DNA of 64,000 nt. It comes from Paenibacillus sp. J5C2022 (GTDB taxonomy: Bacteria > Bacillota > Bacilli > Paenibacillales > Paenibacillaceae). Each line of letters opens with the position of its first letter. The stretch's first letter is position 1. The position numbers and the translations under genes were made by a program. Location: NCBI RefSeq assembly GCF_025567625.1, contig NZ_JAOQJC010000011.1:1-64000 (forward strand), in the 5' to 3' direction. Positions 44,577 through 52,889 of the stretch are shown piece after piece. The notes below the pieces were generated by a model. The model saw only the letters and a list, made by a program, of their open reading frames with translations, was not told where the DNA came from and did not search any database.

Positions 44577-44916
44577 ATGACAAATTTAGAACGCTTACAG
44601 CTTGAAACAAAAGGAATCATACTCTTGCCAACTGAATTATCCATCTACCTCGCTGAATCAGGTTTAACTGATACAGATGGATACGATCCTCAATCTAATT
44701 CAAACAAACGTAAAATCTATTCAGCAGCATTGGCTATTCTTAATAGTGTTGCAAATAACCCGACTCATGAAGAACTACAAAGAGGACGATATTTCCGTTT
44801 CAGATTTTGCAGAATCGCTTCAAAACCGCATAGACCAGTTAGAACGTCAAATTCGCATGATGTCGGTATCCGATGATTCAAGTACTACAAATACTTTTAT
44901 GCTTTTCAATTTATAA
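44577..44916 (+). pseudogene. Phage head-tail connector-like gene, frameshifted
   Basis: The first frame (44577-) encodes LERLQLETKGIILLPTELS and DPQSNSNKRKIYSAALAIL to about position 44762; the continuation lies in the next frame (MKNYKEDDISVSDFAESLQ, DQLERQIRMMSV) to 44916. A single extra or missing base near 44762 explains the break. The joined protein of ~112 aa resembles small phage morphogenesis proteins that follow the major capsid gene. The capsid gene itself is absent. Confidence 0.7.
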
Positions 44917-44930
44917 GGTGGGTGCTATAA

Positions 44931-46003
44931 ATGGTCAATTTGGTTAATCTATCCGATACAACTGACTTTGAGTTCTTACTTTCTGAAATGGGTAGCAATG
45001 TAGTTGTCAACGAATCATCTACAACAACACGAGCCATTATCACGAATACGAATATGGAACAGAATTACGACGATAAGAAATTTCCTCGCTCTCTAATTTG
45101 CATCGTGGTGACGTAGTGGATTATGCTGGACAGCGGTGTATGATCATAACCGAGCATCATCAAAGCGATATAACAAATTCAAAGGGATTATGCGACTACT
45201 TCCTCATACCATCATTATCAATTCACAATGTCGATTCTACGCTCTGGATTGTTATATTACTGTTGGTAATTTAGGCGTATCATCTGGACAGGTGTTATCT
45301 ATCGCTGACGGTACGATACAAGTTCATTTATCAAATAGAACAAATGAACTGAACGTTAAAATTGATGATAGGTTCTTTGTTAATGGTCAGGTGTTCAAGG
45401 TAACTGGGATAGATGATTTCAGCAGGGAAGGAATCGTCAATCTGACTTGTGAGAAAGATTCGATTAATACAGTCAATGATGATGTTGTTAATGGAGTAGT
45501 AGGGGGCAATGCTTGTAAAGTCGATATTACGGATGGCGCTCCTGTTGTCTTTAGATCGAATGATGAATCTATTGCTACTGTAGACGCTAGAGGGCTTGTT
45601 ACAGGCGTTAGTATTGGTCAGGTAACAATGCATCGAGAACGCCACAAATGCCCATATAAGCGATGTAGTGACGGTTAACGTTGAATCTGTACCTCAGTCA
45701 TATTCAATGTCAATTAAATATACAGTAAGTACGCCATACGAGATAAAGAAAAACTTGACGAAGGAATATTACATTGAAGTCATGGAGGGATCGAACATCA
45801 TCACTGGAGAGACAGTAACATGGGAACTGTTTGCTGATGACCAAGTTAGTCCAACAACATTAGCGGTATTTACAAGCCAAATCGGAACAGGCTGTATTGT
45901 TAAAAACAATAACGTGACATCGGGCTATGTTCAATTGAAGGCAACTTTAGTAAGCGATTCAATCGTTGCATGGAATAGGATGCAGATGAAGGGACTGTAC
46001 TAG
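44931..46003 (+). pseudogene. Phage structural protein with Ig-like (BIG2-type) segment, multiply frameshifted
   Basis: Three consecutive frames together read as one protein: 44931-45116 (LLSEMGSNVVVNESSTTTRA), 45136-45678 (FFVNGQVFKVTGIDDF; RSNDESIATVDARGLVTGV, a bacterial Ig-like signature) and 45668-46003 (GETVTWELFADDQVSPTTL). It resembles phage head-closure or minor structural proteins with Ig-like ends. At least two frameshifts separate the parts. Confidence 0.65.
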
Positions 46004-46015
46004 ACCACTATCTTA

Positions 46016-46942
46016 TAAATTATCCCACGCCAAGCTGATTATTCAAAGTTCTCGAAGAAAGCCAAGGCGGTACCTTTCGAATTGTTCAAAAAGTTGTTTC
46101 AACTCGTGTTGCAGAAATGTAGTCGGCAAACGCGGCGACAATTGAAACTGCCCAAGGAGTTGCTGCTCATTGATTCGACTACTATCACTGTGGGGAAAAC
46201 CCGTTTGCCCTGGGCTCCTTTCCATGGTGAACGAGCTGGCATCAAGCTACACGTGGCCTTTCACCCCTCCAGCGGTCAACCCTTAAACGTAGTGGAGACG
46301 GAAGGTTTGCGGCATGATGGACCGGTGGGCGAACAACTTGCGAACGACGCATTTATTCTTGTTCAAGACCGAGCATACGGAAAGATCGAGCGCTTCGATC
46401 GTTATCTTGCCGAAGGCCAATCCTTCGTCATTCGCTTAAAAGATAACGTCCACCTTGTAAACCCGCATGCGTTACGTCGACAGAAGATTGAACATTCTAC
46501 AGTTGTCCGTGATATCACTTGTCAACTCGGGAAAAAGCAGTGTCGTTCGGAGAAGCGTCACCGCGTCGTTATATTTGATGATGGACATGGACATGACATT
46601 CGGGTCGTCACAGATATGAGGACGATTTCGGCCGAGCAAGTCGCCGACATATACAAAGCGCGTTGGCAAATAGAACTGTTTTTTCGTTGGATCAAACAAC
46701 ACTTGAACGTTCCGTCTATATTCGGTACGTCTGAAAATGCAGTGTACGGCCAACTCTACGCCGCATTAATTGTTTATGTCCTTGTTAGGTTCCTATTCGA
46801 TACTGGATGTTCTATTGTTCCTAAGCATGCTGCACTTACGTTCGTACAATTCTCTCGTCTTCTGTTGCTCGACAAACTACCAAGCATCTGGCTTGTAAAG
46901 TTAGCCGTACTTAAGGATTATCGACGCTTGTTTGCTATTTAA
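46016..46942 (+). mobile_element. IS4-family transposase, N-terminally truncated
   Basis: The frame opens at about 46016 without a credible start and ends at 46942. It contains the DDE core of IS4 elements: LLLIDSTTITV (first Asp), FILVQDRAYGKIERFD (second Asp), and the Y-(2)-R-(3)-E-(6)-K signature in YKARWQIELFFRWIKQHL. About 100 N-terminal residues are absent, and I see no pair of terminal inverted repeats, so this is a remnant that cannot move itself. A 12-bp sequence, TAGACCACTATC, at 46002 also occurs at 43439. Confidence 0.85.
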
Positions 46943-47030
46943 TAAACCGCATTTTCTTGTAAATCAACAGGCGTGAAATTATCCTGCACATTCTACTTCA
47001 GAGCTAGGACACTATATAATATGGGTAGTA

Positions 47031-47047
47031 GTTCTGAATAGAAAGTG
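47031..47047 (-). repeat. Right member of 17-bp terminal inverted repeat of element A
   Basis: GTTCTGAATAGAAAGTG, the exact reverse complement of 42115-42131, 31 bp before the second tRNA-Leu. Confidence 0.6.
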
Positions 47048-47078
47048 TTCAATCGTATGAAAAGCCTTGTGGCTCTAA

Positions 47079-47161
47079 GCGGTAGTGGTGGAATGGCAGA
47101 CACGCTATCTTGAGGGGGTAGTGGGCGTATGCCCGTGGAAGTTCGAGTCCTCTCTACCGCA
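47079..47161 (+). tRNA. Second tRNA-Leu (GAG) copy, lacking CCA; att site, probably non-functional
   Basis: Identical to 41953-42035 except one base: a G-to-A change in the T-stem (GGAAG opposite CCTCT) that breaks a pair. It is followed by TACA, not CCA. The upstream sequences of the two copies differ, so identity starts exactly at the first tRNA base. Together with 41953 it brackets element A. Confidence 0.65.
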
Positions 47162-47171
47162 TACATCGAAA

Positions 47172-47199
47172 AGTCCTTGCGAAGCAAGGGCTTTTTTTC
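47172..47199 (+). terminator. Terminator behind the second tRNA-Leu copy
   Basis: GTCCTTGC GAA GCAAGGGC followed by seven T. A degenerate version follows the third tRNA-Leu remnant near 49695, so terminator and tRNA end were duplicated together. Confidence 0.85.
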
Positions 47200-47608
47200 T
47201 TTAGTCAAATCAAAATCGAATGCGAGAAATTGATCGTATAGCTCACATTGTTCACATTTTCAACTAGCCTGATCCTTGCTGACATGGTGAAACAGTACGG
47301 CGGTAACTGTATCCGCTGTAACGCTACGTATTATGGCGGAAGTGGCCAATTGCTTGGAATGATGCACCGTGGCGACAAGAGTATCTTTCCTGATGTTCTG
47401 GGCAAAACGGGGTACAGGCCGCACCTTTATCGCCGTGCTGAACGGGTTGGGATCGAGAGGCAAGAGAAAGTTGACATTTGAGTTATTGGCTAATAAGCTT
47501 AATTGAGAATAAATCGGATAGATTGGAAACATATTATATTGTTTTTTCGTTATACAAAAGAAATGATAGAATTTATTTCAAAGTTAAGAATACTCGGAGG
47601 GGCGGCCG
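47200..47608. other. Intergenic stretch before the LRR gene
   Basis: About 400 bp. A 77-codon frame at 47248-47481 (ADMVKQYGGNCIRCNATYYGG...) has no ribosome site and matches nothing I recognise; it may be a gene remnant. AT-rich sequence just before 47609 would suit a promoter but none is clear. Confidence 0.4.
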
Positions 47609-49471
47609 GTGGAATTTATCAAATTAAATTGTCCAAATTGTAATGGGAAAATTGAAAATAAAAAAGGAAAAACATTCAAATGTCCTTACTGTGAAACGGA
47701 ATTATTGTTGAAGGAGAACAACGTCTATTTTGTTAACCAATCGATCAATAACTACTACGGGACAGCTCCCGCTAATACGACTGTACAACCAAAGACGAAT
47801 GTAATGACGGTATTCATTGTGGCGCTCGTATTGATTTGTTCAATAGCCGGTTATTTCCTTTGGACCAGCAATCAATCGGAAAATAGCAGCGATGTAAAGT
47901 TATCGATTCGATCCATGCCTGAGAGCGAAGTCCTCCTGTTTTTTTTGAAAGATATTCTCAACAAAGGTGCTGCTATGCCTACAGAAGAAGAAATCGCAAG
48001 TATCCGTTATTTGTCTACTCGCAAATATGAAGATCAGTGGCACTTTGCATACAGCTTTGACGATCCGTTTACGAATGAGCAAGCTAACATTTCCGATTAT
48101 GTCATTACGGATAAGATACTGAATACACAAAGAATCGAACAAAAAGACTTTGAGGCATTTAGCGGACTAACGGGGTTAAATTTTATGAACGAATACGAAG
48201 TCTCACAAAGTCAGAAAGTGAGTTTTCGACACTTGAAAGGGTTAAAAGGTTATACGGGCGCTTTTAACGAATCATTTAGCTCGTTTGCACATTATTTTGG
48301 CGATAAAGCTAAAATAGTAGAACTCACAACCCAAATTCGAAGCAATGCGGAAATGGCTTTATTGTTAGAGTTTCCGAATTTACAATCGCTTGAAATTACA
48401 TATGTCGATGAATCCGTTACAGACTTCCATCTCCTGAATCAGCTGCCGTTAAAATCATTAGGAATATCGTATATCAATGATATAAAGTGGTTGTCTTCAT
48501 TAACCGGTTTAGAGTCTTTGACGGTAAATGATAGCGAAGCAACAGATTTCAGTTCACTTTATTCACTAAGTCAATTGCAAGAGTTGAAGCTTTCGTTTGT
48601 AAAAAATTTAAAAACGCTTGATTTTATTCAAAACATGCCTATCTTGCAATCGCTCGATATTCAGAATGCCCCCATTACGAATTTAGAACGCCTTAGAAAT
48701 AAGCAATCTTTGACGAAGCTGCGTGTATCATCTCTAAGTCAATTAGAATCTGTTGATGTTGTGAATAGCTTAACTTCACTGACCGATTTATCAATAACTG
48801 GTTATTATGGATCTGAATCGACATTCGCGTTGTCGAATTTAAAGAAAGCTGAATTATCAACTTCTTTTCTAACAAAGTTAGAGGCGCCTGCTTTAAAATC
48901 TTTAACTATTAATAAACTAAGCAAAGATTTGAATGGAGCAGATTTAGTGAAGTACCCGCAGTTAGAACAACTTTCAGTGATGAAAGGAACCTTTAAAGGT
49001 ATCCATTCGTTAAATAGTTTACCTAGTTTGCAAACATTAAATCTAAATGAGACGGCTATTTACGAGGAAACGAGTGCAGTTTTCAATTTGCAGCATGTAA
49101 CAACGATAAATTGTTATAAATGTGAACTCGAATTTAATGATCAGGATCTGCTTTCAAATAACACACTGGAACATTTAACTTTGAATCACGCCTATTTTCA
49201 AATCGGTAATGAGAATGTAAAAGAAATGGATAACGTGATGCCTCACTTTGCTAATTTGACGGGCTTGCGTTCATTTACGATGCAAGACAATTCGCTCCAA
49301 TCGTTGGATTTTATGAAAAATTGGCAACAAATTGAGGTGCTTCATTTAGAAAATAACGCTATTTCAAATGTAGAGCCTCTGGTGAATCTGAAGAAATTAC
49401 AAAAAGTATATATTTTAGGGAATCAAGTGCAAAACATATCTGTTCTTGATAATGCAGTTTTGATTTATTGA
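47609..49471 (+). CDS. Membrane protein with N-terminal zinc ribbon and leucine-rich repeats
   Basis: 620 aa, starting with GTG. Residues 8-28 form a zinc ribbon (Cys8, Cys11, Cys25, Cys28: CPNCNGK ... FKCPYC). One membrane segment follows at about 65-86. The region 100-200 is of unknown fold. From about 235 to the end are repeats of the internalin-like LRR type (LQSLEITYVDE, LKSLGISYINDI, LESLTVNDSEATDF, LHLENNAISNVEPL, LKKLQKVYILGN). Topology would put the ribbon in the cytoplasm and the LRRs outside. It is AT-rich and sits alone between two tRNA-Leu remnants, so it is probably acquired. Function unknown; a surface receptor or adhesin is possible. Confidence 0.85.
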   Translation: MEFIKLNCPNCNGKIENKKGKTFKCPYCETELLLKENNVYFVNQSINNYYGTAPANTTVQPKTNVMTVFIVALVLICSIAGYFLWTSNQSENSSDVKLSIRSMPESEVLLFFLKDILNKGAAMPTEEEIASIRYLSTRKYEDQWHFAYSFDDPFTNEQANISDYVITDKILNTQRIEQKDFEAFSGLTGLNFMNEYEVSQSQKVSFRHLKGLKGYTGAFNESFSSFAHYFGDKAKIVELTTQIRSNAEMALLLEFPNLQSLEITYVDESVTDFHLLNQLPLKSLGISYINDIKWLSSLTGLESLTVNDSEATDFSSLYSLSQLQELKLSFVKNLKTLDFIQNMPILQSLDIQNAPITNLERLRNKQSLTKLRVSSLSQLESVDVVNSLTSLTDLSITGYYGSESTFALSNLKKAELSTSFLTKLEAPALKSLTINKLSKDLNGADLVKYPQLEQLSVMKGTFKGIHSLNSLPSLQTLNLNETAIYEETSAVFNLQHVTTINCYKCELEFNDQDLLSNNTLEHLTLNHAYFQIGNENVKEMDNVMPHFANLTGLRSFTMQDNSLQSLDFMKNWQQIEVLHLENNAISNVEPLVNLKKLQKVYILGNQVQNISVLDNAVLIY

Positions 49472-49633
49472 GATAACTACGGTATCCCCAAACAAGGCGT
49501 TTATTAAAGATGTTGTAAGTCCGACCAATTTTAACATTGAAGGAATCGTGGATGCGGAGCTGGAACGAAGTGTTGGATGACACGACACGAAAGGTATGCG
49601 GATGCTTTGGAACATGTACAGAAAATCGATCCT

Positions 49634-49720
49634 TATCTTGAGGGGGGAGTGGGCGTACGTGTGGGTTCGAGTCCTCTCTAACGCATACAACGAAAAGTCC
49701 TTGTTTATCGAGGGCTCTAT
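49634..49720 (+). repeat. Third, degenerate tRNA-Leu 3' half plus terminator remnant
   Basis: TATCTTGAGG, then TTCGAGTCCTCTCTAACGC and ATACAACGAAAAGTCCTTG align with 47108-47180 with several changes and small gaps in the variable arm. It bounds the segment with the LRR gene on the right. Confidence 0.75.
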
Positions 49721-49725
49721 TCTTT

Positions 49726-49764
49726 TTATAAGCCCCGGCGCGTAATTATCGTCGGGGCTTATAA
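49726..49764. repeat. 12-bp perfect inverted repeat
   Basis: TTATAAGCCCCG (49726-49737) and CGGGGCTTATAA (49753-49764). No T-run follows on either strand, so a terminator role for the minus-strand gene at 49884 is only possible. Confidence 0.5.
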
Positions 49765-49883
49765 ATGCTTGCTAACGTATTTGCTCTTGGGGATTGAGTA
49801 TCTTAATCGATGCGGGAGCTTCTTTCTGCATGGATTCAATGATGAAGCCTCTTTTAAATCATATAAACCGGTTGCTATTTTGT

Positions 49884-50051
49884 CTACAGCACCCCTACTA
49901 CCGGAGGGATTTCTTCTTTTTCGGTTCTTTCCTTCAGCAATGCGTTGAATGCTACGGCAGAGCCTGCAGCTACAATGATTGCAGCAACCAGGGCAATGCG
50001 GTCTGCATTTAGCCCGTGGGTTGTTTTTGTTTGTGTTTTTGTTTTTTTCAT
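49884..50051 (-). CDS. Small single-pass membrane protein
   Basis: 55 aa, starting at ATG 50051, five bases after GTGGAGG. A basic N-terminus (KKTKTQTKTTHGLNADR) precedes one hydrophobic helix (ALVAAIIVAAGSAVAF) and a short charged tail ending in PPVVGVL. N-in topology is likely. I do not recognise a family. Confidence 0.6.
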   Translation of the reverse strand: MKKTKTQTKTTHGLNADRIALVAAIIVAAGSAVAFNALLKERTEKEEIPPVVGVL

Positions 50052-50338
50052 GACTGCCTCCACAGATCGATTTTCCACGAACGAATTAGGTTCTCCCTCC
50101 GATATAGTATGTGTCATCCTGGGTGATGGTGTAGCCGATACACAGCGTACAACAAAATGATTAATCGTAGACGATCAATATGAAATTACTCATCTCTATC
50201 AATCTTAGGTCTCGAACTACCGATATGCGGTAGAGGAGTTTAAAATAAGGCTTGTTGAGAGCGACTGGGGGATTTAAAGGAAGAATTATTTCCCCGGATG
50301 AATACAACATTTCAACAATTTCAATTGAGGTGAACCAT

Positions 50339-50860
50339 GTGAAGAAAGTAATTTTGGGTTTTGTCGCAGGAGCTTTATTGGCTACGGGAGGTACTGTAGT
50401 TGCAAGCTTGGTATTCGATAGAGTGCCTGCAACGGTGAAAGCGGACTATACAGTAAAGCTTGACGGACAAGATGTCGTGCTGGAGAAAGCGCCGCTTGCT
50501 TATGACGGTTCGGCATATTTGCCGCTTCGAAAGATGGCGGAGATAGCCGGTAAACATGTGGATTTTCAGGATAGCGTCATTGGATTAACCACCATTGTTG
50601 ATGAAGAGAAGGTAGCTCGGGAAGCATATCTGGAAGAAATGAATAAGCATGTGTCCAAGTGGTATGATGAGAAAACGAAGCAGCAACAGATAATGAAAAG
50701 GAAACTATTGTTGGCAGCAGGTTTGGAAACAAGTACGGAAGAAGAACTGGTTAAATTTAAGTCAGAAGAAGAAAAAAACATGCAAGCAATAGATGATGCC
50801 ATGGATCAACTTAGAGATTTGCTGGAGCAAAACCCGCAATATGCGGAAGTCGAACAATGA
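50339..50860 (+). CDS. Secreted stalk-domain protein with helical C-terminus
   Basis: 173 aa from the GTG at 50339, six bases after GAGGTG; the frame is open back to 50252 without a ribosome site. Signal segment MKKVILGFVAGALLATGGTVVA, a short stalk domain (VKLDGQDVVLEKAPLAYDG, AYLPLRKMAEIAG), then a charged helix region to the C-terminus (KWYDEKTKQQQIMKRKLLLA, EEEKNMQAIDDAMDQLRDLL). It shares its N-terminal plan with 43544 and 57814. Confidence 0.8.
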   Translation: MKKVILGFVAGALLATGGTVVASLVFDRVPATVKADYTVKLDGQDVVLEKAPLAYDGSAYLPLRKMAEIAGKHVDFQDSVIGLTTIVDEEKVAREAYLEEMNKHVSKWYDEKTKQQQIMKRKLLLAAGLETSTEEELVKFKSEEEKNMQAIDDAMDQLRDLLEQNPQYAEVEQ

Positions 50861-50906
50861 CCAATAGTTGAAAATAAACGTTACTACTTAGGTGCTAAAG
50901 CGAATA

Positions 50907-51035
50907 AGGGCTTATCGCTCAAAATGATCACATAGACTCGGAAAAGAAGTGGGAATTGTGGGCTTTCGCTCATTTTGGTCACATAGCCCCGCCAAGCCGC
51001 CTAAAAGTAGAAGCTATCGTTCAAGGGCTACATGC
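50907..51035. repeat. Three degenerate hairpin-repeat units
   Basis: Units at about 50907, 50960 and 51010 share the core TCGCTCA, then GGTCACATAG (third unit TCGTTCA, then GGCTACATG). The best unit has GGGCT paired with AGCCC. No gene is present. Confidence 0.5.
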
Positions 51036-51190
51036 CCCGTCAATCCCATCTTGCCTTGTCGCCTGACAAATGATGCGATTGAACTGTCAGATTTAAAAAT
51101 GTACATTACTTATTCGGGGCTTTAGTACAAGTCATGAATGGGTCTAAGTAGTAACCAATAAGCTTCTTAATGAGAAAACCTCTATCGAGG

Positions 51191-51349
51191 CCTTTCGAAG
51201 ATGAGCGAACTAAAGTTTGCAAAGCAAACTCGCTTCGGAAGGATGAGGTAGGCTTTATCGCCAAATAGAATTCTAATTCCCGCTAAGTCGGAAACTTAGA
51301 AATTCTATTGTGGTAAAGACGGCCGATCGGGCATAACTGTCCGATCGGC
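51191..51349. other. Hairpin-rich leader upstream of the cyd genes
   Basis: Three hairpins in series: CCTTTCGAAG/CTTCGGAAGG (51191-51242) with an inner AGTTTGC-AAA-GCAAACT; AATAGAATTCTAA/TTAGAAATTCTATT (51264-51309); and GCCGATCGG/CCGATCGGC (51322-51349) followed by TTCTTCATTTT, which looks like a terminator. Whether they act on cyd expression is unknown. Confidence 0.55.
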
Positions 51350-51417
51350 TTCTTCATTTTAGTAGTACAACTCGCCACATTTCTTGTCATATGCCATTCC
51401 TCACAATCCGCTCTATA

Positions 51418-51435
51418 TAGTGAAAAAAATCACAG
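51418..51435. promoter_or_regulatory. Rex/Fnr-like operator upstream of cydA
   Basis: TAGTGA-N6-TCACAG, matching 10 of 12 fixed positions of the Rex consensus TTGTGA-N6-TCACAA, and also fitting an FNR/CRP-type palindrome. It is about 63 bp before the cydA start. Rex control by the NADH/NAD ratio is known for cydABCD in B. subtilis, which favours Rex. Confidence 0.6.
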
Positions 51436-51497
51436 ACACTGACGCTCCTAACCCTTAATATTGGGAAAGCAGATGAGATGTGAAAGGAGTGGGTAGT

Positions 51498-52859
51498 GTG
51501 GAAGCAGTGGATTTAGCCAGATGGCAGTTCGGAATAACGACAGTATATCACTTCCTGTTCGTGCCGTTGTCCATTGGTTTGGCTTATTTGATTGCGGTAA
51601 TGCAGACCATGTATGTGGTGAAGAAGGACGATAAATATAAGGCGATGGCCCAATTCTGGGGGAAGATTTTCCTGCTCAACTTCGCGGTCGGCGTCGTGAC
51701 GGGCATTATGCAGGAGTTCCAGTTCGGCATGAACTGGGCCGATTACTCGCGGTTCGTAGGTGCCGTATTCGGCGGCCCGCTTGCGGTAGAAGCGCTCGTA
51801 TCGTTCTTCCTGGAGTCGACGTTTCTCGGCATATGGATATTCGGTTGGGATCGCCTGCCGAAGAAGGTGCATCTGGCCTGCATATGGCTCGTTGCGATCG
51901 CAGCGACGCTGTCCGCATTATGGATACTTAGCGCGAATTCCTTCATGCAGGAGCCTGTCGGCTATGAGATTGTGAACGGAAGAGCGGAGATGACCGACTT
52001 CTTCGCCCTGCTCGGCAACCCGCAGCTATGGGTGGAGTTCCCGCACGTTATATTCGGTGCTTTATCCACCGGCGCGCTGTTCGTGACGGGCATAAGTGCG
52101 TATCAGATTCTGCGCAAGCGCCGTACCGAGATGTTCAAGACGTCTTTCGCGATTGGCATTGTCGTAGCGCTGGCATCTAGCTTGCTGACGGCGTTCGCAG
52201 GCCATGATCAGGCACAGCATCTGATGAGCTCGCAGCCAATGAAGATGGCCGCTTCCGAGGCGTTATGGGAGACAAGCGGCGACAGCGCGCCATGGACGCT
52301 CGTTGCCACGATTGATCCGGAGAAGCAAGAGAACGGCTTCCAGATTGACATTCCTTATGCGCTAAGCATTCTGGCCTACAACAAGCTGGAGGGCAAGGTG
52401 CCGGGCATGCTGGACTTGCAGAAGGACTATGAGGAGAAGTACGGCCCTGGCGACTACATTCCTCCTGTCCGCACGACGTTCTGGAGCTTCCGCATTATGG
52501 TTGGTGCCGGCATGCTTATGATTCTGCTCAGCTTCATCGGCACAGTTGCCGTGCTGCGCAACAAGCTGGACAATTACCGCCGTTATTTGAAGTGGATGAC
52601 GCCTGCAATCGCGCTTCCCTTCATTGCCAATACATCGGGCTGGATTATGACGGAGGTCGGCCGCCAGCCGTGGATCGTGTTCGGTCTGCAGAAGACGGAG
52701 GACGGCGTATCGCCGCTTGTGACACCTGGGATGGTCGCGACTTCCCTGATCGGGTTTACAGTTGTGTACGGCATATTGGCGGCGGTGTTTATTTATTTGG
52801 TCGTGCATACGGTGCGCAAGGATGGAAGCACGGAGCCGACGGCGGAGGCCGCACATTGA
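51498..52859 (+). CDS. cydA: Cytochrome bd ubiquinol oxidase subunit I
   Basis: About 453 aa; the heme-bearing subunit of the high-affinity terminal oxidase. The N-terminus ARWQFGITTVYHFLFVPLSIGL includes the His ligand of a b-type heme. FAVGVVTGIMQEFQFGMNW, SFFLESTFLGIW with the conserved Glu, and GWIMTEVGRQPWIVFGL are all typical. I start at GTG 51498, eight bases after GGAG, rather than at 51480. The Q-loop is of the short Firmicute type. It heads the cydA-cydB-cydDC operon. Confidence 0.95.
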   Translation: MEAVDLARWQFGITTVYHFLFVPLSIGLAYLIAVMQTMYVVKKDDKYKAMAQFWGKIFLLNFAVGVVTGIMQEFQFGMNWADYSRFVGAVFGGPLAVEALVSFFLESTFLGIWIFGWDRLPKKVHLACIWLVAIAATLSALWILSANSFMQEPVGYEIVNGRAEMTDFFALLGNPQLWVEFPHVIFGALSTGALFVTGISAYQILRKRRTEMFKTSFAIGIVVALASSLLTAFAGHDQAQHLMSSQPMKMAASEALWETSGDSAPWTLVATIDPEKQENGFQIDIPYALSILAYNKLEGKVPGMLDLQKDYEEKYGPGDYIPPVRTTFWSFRIMVGAGMLMILLSFIGTVAVLRNKLDNYRRYLKWMTPAIALPFIANTSGWIMTEVGRQPWIVFGLQKTEDGVSPLVTPGMVATSLIGFTVVYGILAAVFIYLVVHTVRKDGSTEPTAEAAH

Positions 52860-52889
52860 GTGCATGTTATAAGGAGGGAGGAATAATCG

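Larger units (their letters stand above)
41953..47161 (+). mobile_element. Decayed integrative element A between two tRNA-Leu copies
   Basis: An ~5-kb region between direct repeats of tRNA-Leu (83 bp, one mismatch). It carries a broken tyrosine recombinase next to the first copy, small genes with in-frame stops, an intact stalk-domain gene, two frameshifted phage structural genes and an N-terminally truncated IS4-type transposase. Base composition is lower in GC than the flanking host genes. A 17-bp inverted repeat lies just inside both ends. It is inert as it stands, since the recombinase lacks most of its catalytic domain. Confidence 0.75.

Noticed and set aside
46016..46942. Complete insertion sequence
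   Set aside because: The transposase lacks its N-terminal ~100 residues and no matching terminal inverted repeats were seen.
47248..47481. 77-codon frame before the LRR gene
   Set aside because: No ribosome site or recognisable domain; overlaps a similar-length frame on the other strand.
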